Source of the DNA: Bradyrhizobium sp. SZCCT0148
GTDB taxonomy: Bacteria; Pseudomonadota; Alphaproteobacteria; Rhizobiales; Xanthobacteraceae
NCBI RefSeq assembly: GCF_018129985.1
Contig: NZ_JAFCKT010000001.1
Span: 1,054,001-1,118,000, forward strand
Length of the DNA: 64,000 nucleotides
Direction of reading: 5' to 3'
This document shows, in pieces, positions 53,240-62,704 of the stretch. Each line of letters begins with the position of its first letter. Positions within the stretch are counted from its first letter, which is position 1. The notes under the pieces are model-generated. The model ran no database searches, had not been told where the DNA came from, and saw nothing but the letters and a program-made list of their open reading frames with translations. The position numbers and the translations under genes were made by a program.

Positions 53240-54441
53240 GCGCCCAGACTCCGGCTGACGCGCCACCCATACACGCTCATGATCGCGCTGGTGAGCAGCG
53301 AGATCAGGAGATAGATGCCCATGGTCATGGCGATGATCTCGATCGCCTGCCCGGTCTGGCTCAGCGACGTCCCGGCGAACACCGAGACGAGGTCGGGATA
53401 GCCGATCGCGACCGCCAGCGACGAGTTCTTGGTGAGATTGAGGTACTGGTTGGTCAGCGGCGGCACGATGACGCGCATGGCCTGCGGCACGACGACCAGC
53501 CGGAGCGTGGCGCCGCGGCTGAGACCGAGCGAGGCCCCCGCCTCCATCTGCCCTTTGTGGACGGACAGGATTCCGGCACGCACGATCTCCGCGATGAAGG
53601 CAGCGGTGTAGGTCGACAGCGCCAGCGTCAGCGCCACGAATTCCGGGATGATACGCGAACCGCCGGCGAAGTTGAAACCCTTGAGCTGCGGCAGCTCGAA
53701 GGTGAACGGCAAGCCGAACACCAGCATGGTGGCGAGCGGCAGTCCGACCAGCATGCCCAGCACAGTGGGCCAGATCCGGATCATTCGCCCTTCCTGAAAC
53801 AGCGCGCGCCGCGCATAGAAGCGAAGGGCGAGTGACGCGACGACGCCGAGCGCCAGCATCGCCAGGAACGGCTGCAGGCCGCTCCCGCCGATCGGGCTCG
53901 GAATGACGAGGCCACGATTGCTGATGAAAGCGATGCCGAGCAGCGAGATGCTCTGGCGCGGATTGGGCAAGGCCGCGAGAACCGCGAGATACCAGAACAG
54001 GATCTGGAACAGCACCGGCAGGTTGCGGATGATCTCGATATAGATCTCACCGACGCGCGACAACAGCCAATTGGGCGATAGCCGGCACAGCGCGACGATG
54101 AAGCCGATCAGCGTGGCGAAGATGATGCCCACCACGGAGACCACGAGCGTGTTCAGGAGCCCGACCATGAACACGCGCAGGAAAGTGTCCGAGCCGGTAT
54201 AGGAGATCAGGGTCTGGTTGACGTCGAAGCCGGCATTGTTCCTGAGGAAACCGAAGCCGGCGGCAATATGCTGGTTCTCCAGGTTGGCGCGGGCATTGGA
54301 AACGATCTCATAGCCGATCCAGCCCAGGATCGCCGCGAAAGCAAACTGGATGGCAACGCCGTTCCAGCCTGCCTTGCCGCCCAGAAGGCGCCTGATCTTC
54401 AGGGCGATCTGCGGCGGCGGATTTCGGGCCTCGGTGCTCAT
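53236..54441 (-). CDS. aapQ: General L-amino acid ABC transporter permease (AapQ)
   Basis: A 401-residue permease and partner of AapM. It opens with a soluble stretch and one helix, then [21 protein letters not shown]. The coupling loop is [26 protein letters not shown]. The periplasmic insert near residues 60-85 ([18 protein letters not shown]) is typical of AapQ. It starts 25 bases after aapJ. Confidence 0.94.
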   Translation of the reverse strand: MSTEARNPPPQIALKIRRLLGGKAGWNGVAIQFAFAAILGWIGYEIVSNARANLENQHIAAGFGFLRNNAGFDVNQTLISYTGSDTFLRVFMVGLLNTLVVSVVGIIFATLIGFIVALCRLSPNWLLSRVGEIYIEIIRNLPVLFQILFWYLAVLAALPNPRQSISLLGIAFISNRGLVIPSPIGGSGLQPFLAMLALGVVASLALRFYARRALFQEGRMIRIWPTVLGMLVGLPLATMLVFGLPFTFELPQLKGFNFAGGSRIIPEFVALTLALSTYTAAFIAEIVRAGILSVHKGQMEAGASLGLSRGATLRLVVVPQAMRVIVPPLTNQYLNLTKNSSLAVAIGYPDLVSVFAGTSLSQTGQAIEIIAMTMGIYLLISLLTSAIMSVYGWRVSRSLGA

Positions 54442-54466
54442 GCCGCTGCCGGCGGGTCAGAGGCGA

Positions 54467-55483
54467 TCAGCGGATCGGCGGCGCGTACTGAAGACCGCCC
54501 TTGTTCCAGAGATTGTTGAGACCTCGATTGATGGCGAGCGGCGAGCCCGCGCCGACATTGCGATCGAACACTTCGCCGTAATTGCCGACCGCCTTCACGA
54601 TCCGCACCACCCAGTCCTTGGTCAGGCCGAGCTGTTCGCCGAAATTGCCGTCGGTGCCGAGGACGCGCTTCAACTCGGGATTTTCCAGCTTCGCCTTCTC
54701 ATCGATGTTCTTCGAAGTCACGCCGAGCTCTTCGGCGGTGACCATCGCAAACAGCGTCCACTTCACGATGTCGAACCATTGGTCGTCGCCATGACGCACC
54801 ATGGGGCCGAGCGGCTCCTTCGAAATGATCTCGGGAAGCACCATGTGGTCATTGGGATTGGCAAGCTTGAGACGGTTGGCGTACAGGCCCGACTGGTCGG
54901 TGGTGAAGACGTCGCATCGCCCGGCTTCATAGGCCTTGACCGTTTCGTCGTTAGTGCCGAACGCGATCACCTCATACTTCATGTTGTTGGCCTTGAAGTA
55001 GTCGGCGAGATTCTGCTCGGTGGTGGTGCCGGTCTGCACGCAGACCGAGGCGCTGTTGAGCTCAAGCGCCGAATTCACCTTGAGCGACTTCTTCACCATG
55101 AAGCCCTGCCCGTCATAATAGGTCACGCCGGTAAAGTTGGCACCGAGCGAGGTATCGCGCGAGATGGTCCAGGTGGTGTTCCGAGAGAGCACGTCGATTT
55201 CGCCGGATTGCAGCGCGGTGAAGCGGTCCTTCGCGGACAGCGGCACATATTTGACCTTGGTCGGGTCGTTGAAGACCGCTCCGGCTATCGCGCGGCAAAC
55301 GTCGACGTCGAGGCCGGTCCAGTTGCCCTTGTCGTCGGGCGAGGAAAAGCCCGGCAAGCCCTGACTGACGCCGCAGGACAGCATGCCCCGGTCCTTGACG
55401 GTCTTGAGCGTTTGCGCATCGGCGGCTTTGGCGGAGAGGCCGGCGGCGAGAGCAAGTGTGAGAGTCAGGGTTACGCGTTTCAT
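54467..55483 (-). CDS. aapJ: General L-amino acid ABC transporter binding protein (AapJ)
   Basis: A 338-residue periplasmic binding protein with a signal peptide (about 1-23, cleaved near ADAQ). Family landmarks are RGMLSCGVSQGLPGFS, GLDVDVCRAIAGAVF, the SRNTTWTISRD block and GNYGEVFDRNVGAGSPL near the end. It is the first gene of aapJQMP, divergent from metC. The frame is open 46 codons upstream, but the chosen ATG directly precedes the signal peptide. Confidence 0.95.
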   Translation of the reverse strand: MKRVTLTLTLALAAGLSAKAADAQTLKTVKDRGMLSCGVSQGLPGFSSPDDKGNWTGLDVDVCRAIAGAVFNDPTKVKYVPLSAKDRFTALQSGEIDVLSRNTTWTISRDTSLGANFTGVTYYDGQGFMVKKSLKVNSALELNSASVCVQTGTTTEQNLADYFKANNMKYEVIAFGTNDETVKAYEAGRCDVFTTDQSGLYANRLKLANPNDHMVLPEIISKEPLGPMVRHGDDQWFDIVKWTLFAMVTAEELGVTSKNIDEKAKLENPELKRVLGTDGNFGEQLGLTKDWVVRIVKAVGNYGEVFDRNVGAGSPLAINRGLNNLWNKGGLQYAPPIR

Positions 55484-55872
55484 GGGCTTAGGGCCTTTCA
55501 AAGTCGTCTCAAGGATCGTTGTCTCAGGATCATCCCTGCCAGGGCCAGTCGTATCAAGGCCAGCCTTGCAAGAGTCATGCTGGAAAACCTTGCCGAACAC
55601 CCGCCGATCCCGGGAGGCCAAACCTTAATCCCCGCCGTAGCGCCCGCCGATGTGGCCGTGGCGCAAGGTCCGGTCAGACGATGGACGAAGGTCGCGGCAG
55701 GCCCCTCAACATGCGGCGACTGAATAGCACCCGCGCATTGGAGGGCGGCTGGCGTGCCGGGTCAAGGGGTTGACGGGAGTCTTCTGTGTTCTGTTATTAA
55801 CGACAGCGGCCACCGGCCGGCCTGCAGGGCGCCCGTCGCGTCCGGCGGAAACGCGCTTTTGAAGGCAGACGC
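55484..55872. other. Divergent promoter region between aapJ and metC
   Basis: About 0.4 kb with no gene. It holds the control region of aapJQMP on one side and the predicted metC promoter on the other. Confidence 0.5.
55770..55799 (+). promoter_or_regulatory. Predicted sigma-70-type promoter of metC
   Basis: TTGACG and TTATTA are separated by 18 bases in an otherwise GC-rich region, about 70 bases before the metC start. This is a good match to a housekeeping promoter by eye only. Confidence 0.45.
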
Positions 55873-57057
55873 ATGGATTCCTCGCACCCCTCCCAGCAGC
55901 AGGCCGAGACCCGGCTGGTCACCTCCGGCCGCGACACCAAGGCGCAGAAGGGGTTCGTCAATCCGCCGGTCTTTCACGGCTCGACCGTGCTCTACCCGAC
56001 CGCCGAGGATCTGCACGCCCATCGCGGCGAGTTCACCTATGGCCGCCACGGTTCCCCCACCACCAAGGCGTTCCAGGAGACGCTGATGGCGCTGGAGGGA
56101 CCGCAATGTGCCGGCGTCGGCATCGTCCCGTCGGGGCTATCGGCGATTTCCACCACCCTGCTCTCGGTGCTCAAGGCCGGCGACCATCTGCTGGTCTGCG
56201 ACAACGTCTATCGGCCCTCGCGCAATTTCTGCAACGGCATGCTGAGCCGGTATGGCGTCGAGACCACCTATTTCGATCCGATGATCGGCGCCGGCATCGA
56301 CAAGCTGTTCAAGCCGAACACCCGCGCGGTGCTGGTCGAAGCGCCGGGCTCGCAGTCGTTCGAGATGCCGGACATTCGCGCCATCGCCGAGGTTGCGCAT
56401 GGGCGCGGCGCGCTCGTCATTGACGACAACACCTGGGCGACGCCGCTCTATCACCGCTCGCTGGAACAGGGCGTCGACATCAGCATGCAGGCCGCGACCA
56501 AATATATCGGCGGCCATTCCGACATCATGTTCGGCACGATCTCGGCCAACGCCAAGGCCTGGCCGCAGATTGCGGAAGGCATCCGTCTGCTCGGCGTCTG
56601 CGCCGGTCCCGACGATGTCTTCCTCGCGCTGCGCGGCCTGCGCACACTGTCGGTGCGGCTGGCGCAGCATCACCGCTCCGGCCTCGACATGGCGCGATGG
56701 CTCGCTGCCAGACCCGAGGTCGCGCACGTGCTGCACCCGGGGCTCGAGACCGATCCCGGTCACGCGATCTGGAAGCGCGACTTCACTGGCGCTTCGGGCC
56801 TGTTCAGCATCGTGCTGAAGCCTGCGCCGCAGAAGGCCGTCGACGCCATGCTCAACACGCTCAAGCTATTCGGCATGGGTTTTTCATGGGGCGGATTCGA
56901 GAGCCTTGCGATTCCCTTCGATTGCGACGCCTATCGCACCGCGACCAAGTGGTCGCCCGGCGGTCCGACTCTGCGTCTGCACATCGGGCTCGAGAGCGTC
57001 GATGATCTCAAGGCCGATCTCGATCGCGGCTTCGCTGCCTTCAAGGCAGCAATGTGA
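55873..57057 (+). CDS. metC: Cystathionine beta-lyase
   Basis: A 394-residue PLP enzyme of the Cys/Met-metabolism family. Features are TRLVTSGRDTKAQKGFVNPPV at the start, FTYGRHGSPTTKAFQ, the glycine-rich SGLSAISTT loop and the PLP lysine in AATKYIGGHSD. The C-terminal SWGGFESLAIP and RLHIGLESVDDL are typical of MetC rather than MetB. It cleaves cystathionine to homocysteine, pyruvate and ammonia in methionine synthesis. Confidence 0.93.
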   Translation: MDSSHPSQQQAETRLVTSGRDTKAQKGFVNPPVFHGSTVLYPTAEDLHAHRGEFTYGRHGSPTTKAFQETLMALEGPQCAGVGIVPSGLSAISTTLLSVLKAGDHLLVCDNVYRPSRNFCNGMLSRYGVETTYFDPMIGAGIDKLFKPNTRAVLVEAPGSQSFEMPDIRAIAEVAHGRGALVIDDNTWATPLYHRSLEQGVDISMQAATKYIGGHSDIMFGTISANAKAWPQIAEGIRLLGVCAGPDDVFLALRGLRTLSVRLAQHHRSGLDMARWLAARPEVAHVLHPGLETDPGHAIWKRDFTGASGLFSIVLKPAPQKAVDAMLNTLKLFGMGFSWGGFESLAIPFDCDAYRTATKWSPGGPTLRLHIGLESVDDLKADLDRGFAAFKAAM

Positions 57058-57117
57058 GCTCGCTCACAAGGCACAACGCCTGCGGACGCGCCAACGCGCG
57101 CCGCGGGAACGTGCAGC

Positions 57118-57145
57118 TGGCGCAAACGTTAACGTCGTTGCGCCA
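57118..57145. terminator. Hairpin between metC and the Na/Pi cotransporter gene
   Basis: The 8-bp arms TGGCGCAA/TTGCGCCA enclose a 12-base loop that itself contains AACGTT. There is no T-run, so it may be a factor-assisted terminator for metC or an operator for the next gene. Confidence 0.4.
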
Positions 57146-57212
57146 ACAAAAGGTTTGAACCTCAGGCATTTGGCGCTAGCCTCACCAATCGACTCCAATC
57201 CGGACACGGAGC

Positions 57213-58904
57213 ATGGGAACGTTGGTTTTGCTCGATCTGATGGGCGGCGTTGCGCTGTTGCTGTGGGGCCTTCACATGGTCCACAGCGGGATCCTGCGCG
57301 CCTTCGGTCCTGACCTCAGGCGTCTGCTCGGCAAGGCGCTGAGCAACCGCCTCAGTGCGTTCGCTGCCGGCCTGGGCCTCACCGCACTGCTCCAGAGCAG
57401 CACCGCGACGGCCTTGATCACGAGCTCGTTTGCGGCCGAAGGCCTCGTCAGCCTTGCCGCGGCGCTCGCCATCATGCTCGGGGCCAATCTCGGCACGACG
57501 CTGATCGTGCAGGTGCTGTCGTTCAACATCGCAGCCGTTGCGCCGGTGCTGTTCGTGCTCGGCCTCGTCGCCTTCCGCTCCGGCCCGCGATCCCGGATCA
57601 AGGACATCGGTCGTGTTTGCATCGGCCTCGGCCTGATGTTGCTCTCGCTGCATATCCTGCTCGACACGCTGGCGCCGGCGGAGAACGCACCGGGCGTCCG
57701 GATCGTGATGTCGGCCATCACGGGCGATCCCATCCTGTGCATCGTCATTGCCGCCCTCGTCACCTGGGCCGTGCATTCGAGCGTCGCCAGCGTGTTGCTG
57801 ATCATGTCGCTGGCCTATTCGCAGTTCATCACGCCTGAGGCGGCGCTGGCACTGGTGCTCGGGGCCAATCTCGGCAGCGCCATCAATCCCGTGTTCGAGG
57901 GCGCCAGGCGGGACGATCCCGCGAGCTATCGTCTGCCGGTCGGCAATCTCGTCAACCGCGTGGTCGGCATCGCCCTCGTCCTGCCATTCCTCGGCACGAT
58001 CGCCGAACACATGCACGCCTGGCAGCCCGATCTCGCCAGGATGACGGCGGCGTTCCACATCGCCTTCAATGCCGGTACTGCCGTGATCTTCATCGGCCTG
58101 CTCGACTCCATGTCGCGCCTGCTCATTCGCCTCTTGCCCGATCGCGTGCAGGAGGCTGATCCGGCCCGCCCGCGCTATCTCGACGAGACCGCGCTGGAGA
58201 CGCCGTCACTGGCGCTCGCCGACGCCTCTCGCGAGGCGCTGCGGATGGGCGACTTCGTCGAGGTCATGCTGCGCAAGGTGATGGCGGCGATGATGACGGG
58301 CGACCGCGCGCTGGTCGACCAGGTCTCCAAGATGGACAATCTCGTCGATGGCCTCGACGAGGCCATCAAGCTCTACGTGACCAAGCTGATGCGGGGCAGC
58401 CTCGACGAAAGCGAGGGACGGCGCGCGATGGAGATCATCTCCTTCGCCATCAACCTCGAACATATCGGCGACATCATCGACAAGAGCCTGAGCGAGCTCG
58501 CCACCAAGAAGATCAAGCGGCGCTTCCAGTTCTCGGCGGAGGGGGCCGACGAGCTCGCCGCCTTCCACAAGCGCACGATGGACTCGCTGCGGATCGCCTT
58601 CGGCGTCTTCATGTCGGGCGACGCCAACGAGGCGCGCAAGCTGCTGGTGGAGAAAACCGCGCTGCGCAACACCGAGCTTGCCGCGGTCGAGCGGCATCTC
58701 GACCGCCTGCGCGAAGGCCGCCCCGAAACCATCGAAACGACCTCGCTGCATCTCGACGTGCTGCGCGACCTCAGGCGTATCCACTCGCACATCTGCTCGG
58801 TCGCCTATCCCGTGCTGGATGCGGCCGGCGAGCCTTATCGCCGGACCGAGGTCGAGACGGCCGCCCTGCCCGCCTCGGGTACGGCGTCGGCAGTGCCGCG
58901 CTGA
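57213..58904 (+). CDS. Na/Pi cotransporter family protein with PhoU-like C-terminal domain
   Basis: A 563-residue protein. The first 310 residues are a membrane domain with two inverted repeats marked by LLQSSTATALITSSFAAEG with IMLGANLGTTL, and VHSSVASVLLIMSLAYSQ with LVLGANLGSAINP. The second repeat has HSS where most members have QSS. Residues about 335-550 are an all-helical PhoU-like domain containing SFAINLEHIGDIIDKSLSE. Such NptA/YjbB proteins export or balance phosphate. Confidence 0.92.
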   Translation: MGTLVLLDLMGGVALLLWGLHMVHSGILRAFGPDLRRLLGKALSNRLSAFAAGLGLTALLQSSTATALITSSFAAEGLVSLAAALAIMLGANLGTTLIVQVLSFNIAAVAPVLFVLGLVAFRSGPRSRIKDIGRVCIGLGLMLLSLHILLDTLAPAENAPGVRIVMSAITGDPILCIVIAALVTWAVHSSVASVLLIMSLAYSQFITPEAALALVLGANLGSAINPVFEGARRDDPASYRLPVGNLVNRVVGIALVLPFLGTIAEHMHAWQPDLARMTAAFHIAFNAGTAVIFIGLLDSMSRLLIRLLPDRVQEADPARPRYLDETALETPSLALADASREALRMGDFVEVMLRKVMAAMMTGDRALVDQVSKMDNLVDGLDEAIKLYVTKLMRGSLDESEGRRAMEIISFAINLEHIGDIIDKSLSELATKKIKRRFQFSAEGADELAAFHKRTMDSLRIAFGVFMSGDANEARKLLVEKTALRNTELAAVERHLDRLREGRPETIETTSLHLDVLRDLRRIHSHICSVAYPVLDAAGEPYRRTEVETAALPASGTASAVPR

Positions 58905-58913
58905 CTGCTTAAG

Positions 58914-59252
58914 CTAGCGCTCCAGCGTCTTCGACGCCTTGCTGCGGTTCTTGATGATCAGCATGATGTTGCGGATATAGATCACCGTCGCGAGGGATTG
59001 TCCGAGGATGATGACCGGCTCGCGCTTCACGACGCCGTAGACCAGCGTCATCAGCCCTCCGCCCATCGAGCAGAACCAGAACGCCATCGGCACCACGCTG
59101 TTGCCTGCGCGCTCGCTCGCGATCCACTGCACCAGGAAGCGCGCGGTGAAGAACAGCTGCGCAACAAGGCCGAACGCCAGCCAGAAATCGAACTTGGCGA
59201 CGAAGACGTCGTAGAGATAGTTGCTCAGCGCCTGACCGTATTGGATGATCAT
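58914..59252 (-). CDS. LAB_N domain membrane protein (lipid-A-disaccharide synthase N-terminal-like)
   Basis: A 112-residue protein with three hydrophobic segments and the pattern FFTARFLVQWIASERAGNSVVPMAFW, characteristic of the LAB_N family. It is a free-standing domain, not part of LpxB. I recall LAB_N as related to PQ-loop/SWEET-type half-transporters, which would suit a lipid-carrier flipping role. It starts 4 bases inside the end of the glycosyltransferase gene (ATGA overlap). Confidence 0.88.
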   Translation of the reverse strand: MIIQYGQALSNYLYDVFVAKFDFWLAFGLVAQLFFTARFLVQWIASERAGNSVVPMAFWFCSMGGGLMTLVYGVVKREPVIILGQSLATVIYIRNIMLIIKNRSKASKTLER

Positions 59253-60001
59253 GCGGTCACCTCAGTCACTTCTGGAGTCGGCTTCTTGCGTCGGATCAGC
59301 CACCACACCCCGGCGAGATCCATGATTCCGATCCACAGCCGGTCGAAGAAGCCGTAGTTCGATACGCCGGAATGGCGCGGCCGGTCGATCACGTCGACAT
59401 AGGCGATGTCGTAGCCTTCGCGGCGGACCAGCGCGGGCAGGAAGCGATGCAGCCCGTCGAAATAGGGCATCATCAGGAAGACCTCGCGGCGAAACGCCTT
59501 CAGCCCGCAGCCGGTATCTCGCGTGCCGTCCTTCAGGATGGCGTTGCGGACGCCGTTGGCCACGCGCGACTGGAATTTCTTGAAGCCGGTATCCTTGCGT
59601 CCGACGCGCTGTCCCGCGGCGAGGCCGACGCGCCCTGCTCCCTTCTCGACCGCCGAGATCAGGTCGGGCAGGAACGCCGGATTGTTCTGGCCGTCGCCAT
59701 CGAGCGTCGCCACGATCGCGCCGCGCGCCGCGCGCACGCCGCTGCGCACCGCCGCGGATTGGCCGCCTGATCTGGCATGGCGAAGCTGACGCAGATTGTC
59801 CCGCTGCGCCATGATTGCTGCGAGGCGTTCGCCGGTCGCATCGGTCGAGCCGTCGTTGACGTAGATGATCTCATAGGCCCAGCGGCCATCGAGCGCCGCG
59901 CCGATCTCCGCGATCAGTGGCGCGATGTTATCGGCTTCGTTGCGCACGGGAACGACGATGGAAACCGAGGGCTGGGACACCGAAGGCTGGGACGACGACA
60001 A
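59249..60001 (-). CDS. Family 2 glycosyltransferase (polyprenyl-phosphate glycosyltransferase type)
   Basis: A 250-residue GT2 enzyme like dolichyl-phosphate mannose synthase, ArnC or RgtE. The nucleotide-sugar site is VSIVVPVRNEADNIAPL with YVNDGSTD, and the metal-binding DXD-like motif is LDGDGQNNP. One hydrophobic segment lies near the C-terminus, and the long membrane tail of some relatives is missing. It would charge a polyprenyl phosphate with a sugar for the GT39 enzyme encoded two genes upstream. Confidence 0.9.
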   Translation of the reverse strand: MSSSQPSVSQPSVSIVVPVRNEADNIAPLIAEIGAALDGRWAYEIIYVNDGSTDATGERLAAIMAQRDNLRQLRHARSGGQSAAVRSGVRAARGAIVATLDGDGQNNPAFLPDLISAVEKGAGRVGLAAGQRVGRKDTGFKKFQSRVANGVRNAILKDGTRDTGCGLKAFRREVFLMMPYFDGLHRFLPALVRREGYDIAYVDVIDRPRHSGVSNYGFFDRLWIGIMDLAGVWWLIRRKKPTPEVTEVTA

Positions 60002-60064
60002 ATCGAGGCTCGTGGTTGGAATGGGCCTTGCCGGGGAACCGGCGGCCCCGACAGGCAGCCGCTT

Positions 60065-60910
60065 TTATGGGGCGGATGCCCCGCGGGCAACCCTTTTGAG
60101 ACGGCCCGGGACGGGCCCTGCAAGGGGCACAATGCTGCCGTCGGCGCGGATGGCAAAGCTGAGCCGCCTGGCCGCGAACCAGTAGCGGACCGACATGGCG
60201 CCGATCGTGCCGATCAGGGCGCCGGCCACGACGTCGCTCGGGTGATGCGCAACCAGCACCAGCCGCGTCAGCAGGATCACTATTGCGTAAGTGAACATGA
60301 ACACGCGCAGCCGCGGCCACAACGCCGAGACCGCGAACGCCAGGGCGAACGCCGCCACGGCATGGCCCGACGGCAGGCTGGCATAAGCCCCCGTCCCCTC
60401 GAACGGCACGAAGTTGAACGGATTGGCCTTGCCGCCGACGAACGGACGTCCGCGGCCGATGACATATTTCAGGATCTCGGCAACGAAGGCCGAGACGGCG
60501 ATCGACAGAAACATGAACTGCAACCGTGTGCCGAGGCCAAGGAGCAGTGTGCGGCGTGTCCCGTGAAGCGCTGCTGCAACGAGCGCCAGCACCACCAGCG
60601 CAGCCCCGAGCACCGAGAGCAGATACTCGTCCTTGCCGAAGTCGGTGAGGATGCGGATCGGCCACAGGCTCGGCGTGCCGCGCGTCGGCATGAGTTCGAT
60701 CTCGGTCTGGTCGAACGCGACCATCAGCGCAATGACGAGGGCTGCCCCCGCCGCGCTGAGCCACAACGAATGCCGCGCCAGCTTTCGCGCGGCCTCTGCC
60801 CGGCGCGAATGCGAGGGCGTGCGAACGAGCTGCTTCAGCGCGCGGCCCGACACGGTCAGCAACTGCGCAGGATAGGAAGCGCGCGGCGCGGGGCTCGTCG
60901 TGACAGGCAT
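60065..60910 (-). CDS. PAP2-family membrane phosphatase
   Basis: A 281-residue protein with about six helices. The three acid-phosphatase motifs are readable: KYVIGRGRPF, SLPSGHA, and the TRLVLVAHHPSDVVAG motif in which the catalytic His and Asp occur (Thr replaces Ser at its start). It would dephosphorylate lipid A, phosphatidate or undecaprenyl pyrophosphate on the periplasmic side. The first ATG consistent with the adjoining GT39 stop is used. Confidence 0.9.
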   Translation of the reverse strand: MPVTTSPAPRASYPAQLLTVSGRALKQLVRTPSHSRRAEAARKLARHSLWLSAAGAALVIALMVAFDQTEIELMPTRGTPSLWPIRILTDFGKDEYLLSVLGAALVVLALVAAALHGTRRTLLLGLGTRLQFMFLSIAVSAFVAEILKYVIGRGRPFVGGKANPFNFVPFEGTGAYASLPSGHAVAAFALAFAVSALWPRLRVFMFTYAIVILLTRLVLVAHHPSDVVAGALIGTIGAMSVRYWFAARRLSFAIRADGSIVPLAGPVPGRLKRVARGASAP

Positions 60911-60911
60911 C

Positions 60912-62654
60912 CTATTCGGTGCCTTCCGAGCGGAAGATCGAGATCGAGATCGCACGTCCCTGTGAGAAATTGTAGCCGTCGATGCGGGTGCCGACCTTGT
61001 AGCGCAGCCCGATCGCCTCGGCGCGTTGCACGAAGCTGCGCTCCGAGCGCTGCTCGACCAGCGCGAAGCGGCAGCTGCCCTGCCGGAGGAAATCCGCCGC
61101 GCCCGAGCCGTCGGTGAGCAGCGTCTGCGTGCCGGTCAGGAACACAAGGCTCGGCTCGTGATAGCCGGCCGCCGCCGCCTTCGGCCCGACGCAGGTGACG
61201 TTGCGGAGCGCGCGAGCGATTTCGATGCTCGGAAACAGCGGCGTCAGCGACGGCAGCACGATGCCGTAGACCACCACCGCCAGCATCAGGGCCGCGACCA
61301 GCGCATTGAGCAGCGAGCGCTCGGCGCGGTTGTTGTCGTAGAGCCACCAGGCGAACAGGCCGAAGATGAGCGCCGCCGCAATGAATGGCCAGGCCACGAA
61401 AGCGGGCTGCCGCGTCAGCATCACCGCACCCACCACCGCGGTGATCGAGGCGACTGCGGGGATTGCGAACCACCAGGCCGAACCGCGCATCAGCCAGGAG
61501 CGCGACAGCACGCGCCGCTCCACCGCGCCGGCGGTGAGGATGGCGATCGCCGGATACAGCGGCAGCACGTAATGCGGCAGCTTGGTCAGGACCACCTCGA
61601 ACACGATCCAGGACGGGATCAGCCAGGCCAGCAGAAACTGCGCGCCGGGCTCGCGCCTGGCCCGCCACACCGCGGGCGCCGCCAGCGCCGCCAGCGGCGC
61701 GCCCGGCCAGAACGTGATCCAGAACAGCGCGAGATACAATCCGGGCGGCGCGCCGTGGGATTCCTGGGCCCCGATCTTGCTCAACATGTCGCCGCCGACG
61801 GAGTCCGCAAAGAAGGCATCGCCCGCGCGCCAGAAGATCGCGACGAACCAGGGCAGCACCAGCACCAGCATCCACATCAGGCCCCAGACCGGGCGCAACC
61901 GCCACAGCCAGGAGGAATCGCGATCCTGGATCGCGAGCACGACGATGGTCAGGCCTGCGAACATCAGGATCAGCGGGCCCTTGATCAGGATGCCCACCGC
62001 AAGCGCGGTCCAGAAAATCGCGGGCCAGCTCCAGGGCGGACGTGTCTCTTCCTCCGCGCGCTGCCACGACAGATAGGCCCGCGCCATCGCGCCCATCGCG
62101 GCGACCACGCAGAGCAGCAGCATCGCGTCGGTCTTGGCGAGACGCGCCTCGACGCCGAGCAGCACGGATGCACACATCATCAGCGCCGCCAGCACCGCGG
62201 CGCGCCGCGTGACGAATCCGAGCGCGGTCCAATAGGTCATGAGCACCGCGCCGACCGCGCCGATCAGCGACGGAATCCGGTAGACCCAGATTCGCAATTC
62301 GGCCTTCGGCAGCTTCAACGCCGAGGCGATCTCGACTGCCGCCGATTGCAGCCAGTAGATGCCGACCGGCTTCTTGTAGCGGACGTCCTCCTGGAAGCGG
62401 ATATCGACATATTCACCGCTCTCGACCATCTGCTTGGTGGCCTGGGCGAACCGCGCCTCATCGCGGTCGATCGGCGGGATCGTGAAGAAGCCTGGCAGGA
62501 ACAATAGAAGTCCGCACAGCAGCAGGAAGGCGACGGCGCGGGCATGGCTGGCCGTGACGACATCCAGCAGGCGCACGAGCCGGCTGCCCGGATTCGCGGG
62601 CGATTTCGGCTCGCGGGGCGCTCCAAAACGGGGGCTAGGATAGGTCTCGACCAT
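60912..62654 (-). CDS. GT39-family membrane glycosyltransferase (ArnT/RgtA-like)
   Basis: A 580-residue polytopic protein with about 11-12 helices. The catalytic first periplasmic loop has the acidic motif IDRDEARFAQATKQM followed by RYKKPVGIYWLQ, typical of ArnT-type transferases. A soluble C-terminal domain occupies about 470-580. These enzymes use polyprenyl-phosphate sugars to decorate lipid A or LPS core. The next gene (PAP2) starts 1 base after its stop. Confidence 0.92.
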   Translation of the reverse strand: MVETYPSPRFGAPREPKSPANPGSRLVRLLDVVTASHARAVAFLLLCGLLLFLPGFFTIPPIDRDEARFAQATKQMVESGEYVDIRFQEDVRYKKPVGIYWLQSAAVEIASALKLPKAELRIWVYRIPSLIGAVGAVLMTYWTALGFVTRRAAVLAALMMCASVLLGVEARLAKTDAMLLLCVVAAMGAMARAYLSWQRAEEETRPPWSWPAIFWTALAVGILIKGPLILMFAGLTIVVLAIQDRDSSWLWRLRPVWGLMWMLVLVLPWFVAIFWRAGDAFFADSVGGDMLSKIGAQESHGAPPGLYLALFWITFWPGAPLAALAAPAVWRARREPGAQFLLAWLIPSWIVFEVVLTKLPHYVLPLYPAIAILTAGAVERRVLSRSWLMRGSAWWFAIPAVASITAVVGAVMLTRQPAFVAWPFIAAALIFGLFAWWLYDNNRAERSLLNALVAALMLAVVVYGIVLPSLTPLFPSIEIARALRNVTCVGPKAAAAGYHEPSLVFLTGTQTLLTDGSGAADFLRQGSCRFALVEQRSERSFVQRAEAIGLRYKVGTRIDGYNFSQGRAISISIFRSEGTE

Positions 62655-62704
62655 TGGTTCCGCTTACGCTGAAACCGCCATCGCCACAACCGCTTGAGGC
62701 GGGG

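Noticed and set aside
50970..53270. A single 766-codon open frame ending in the AapP ATPase
   Set aside because: Only the last 245 residues are protein-like. The upstream part is Arg/His/Gly-rich shadow sequence antisense or out of frame to aapM, which is itself clearly real.
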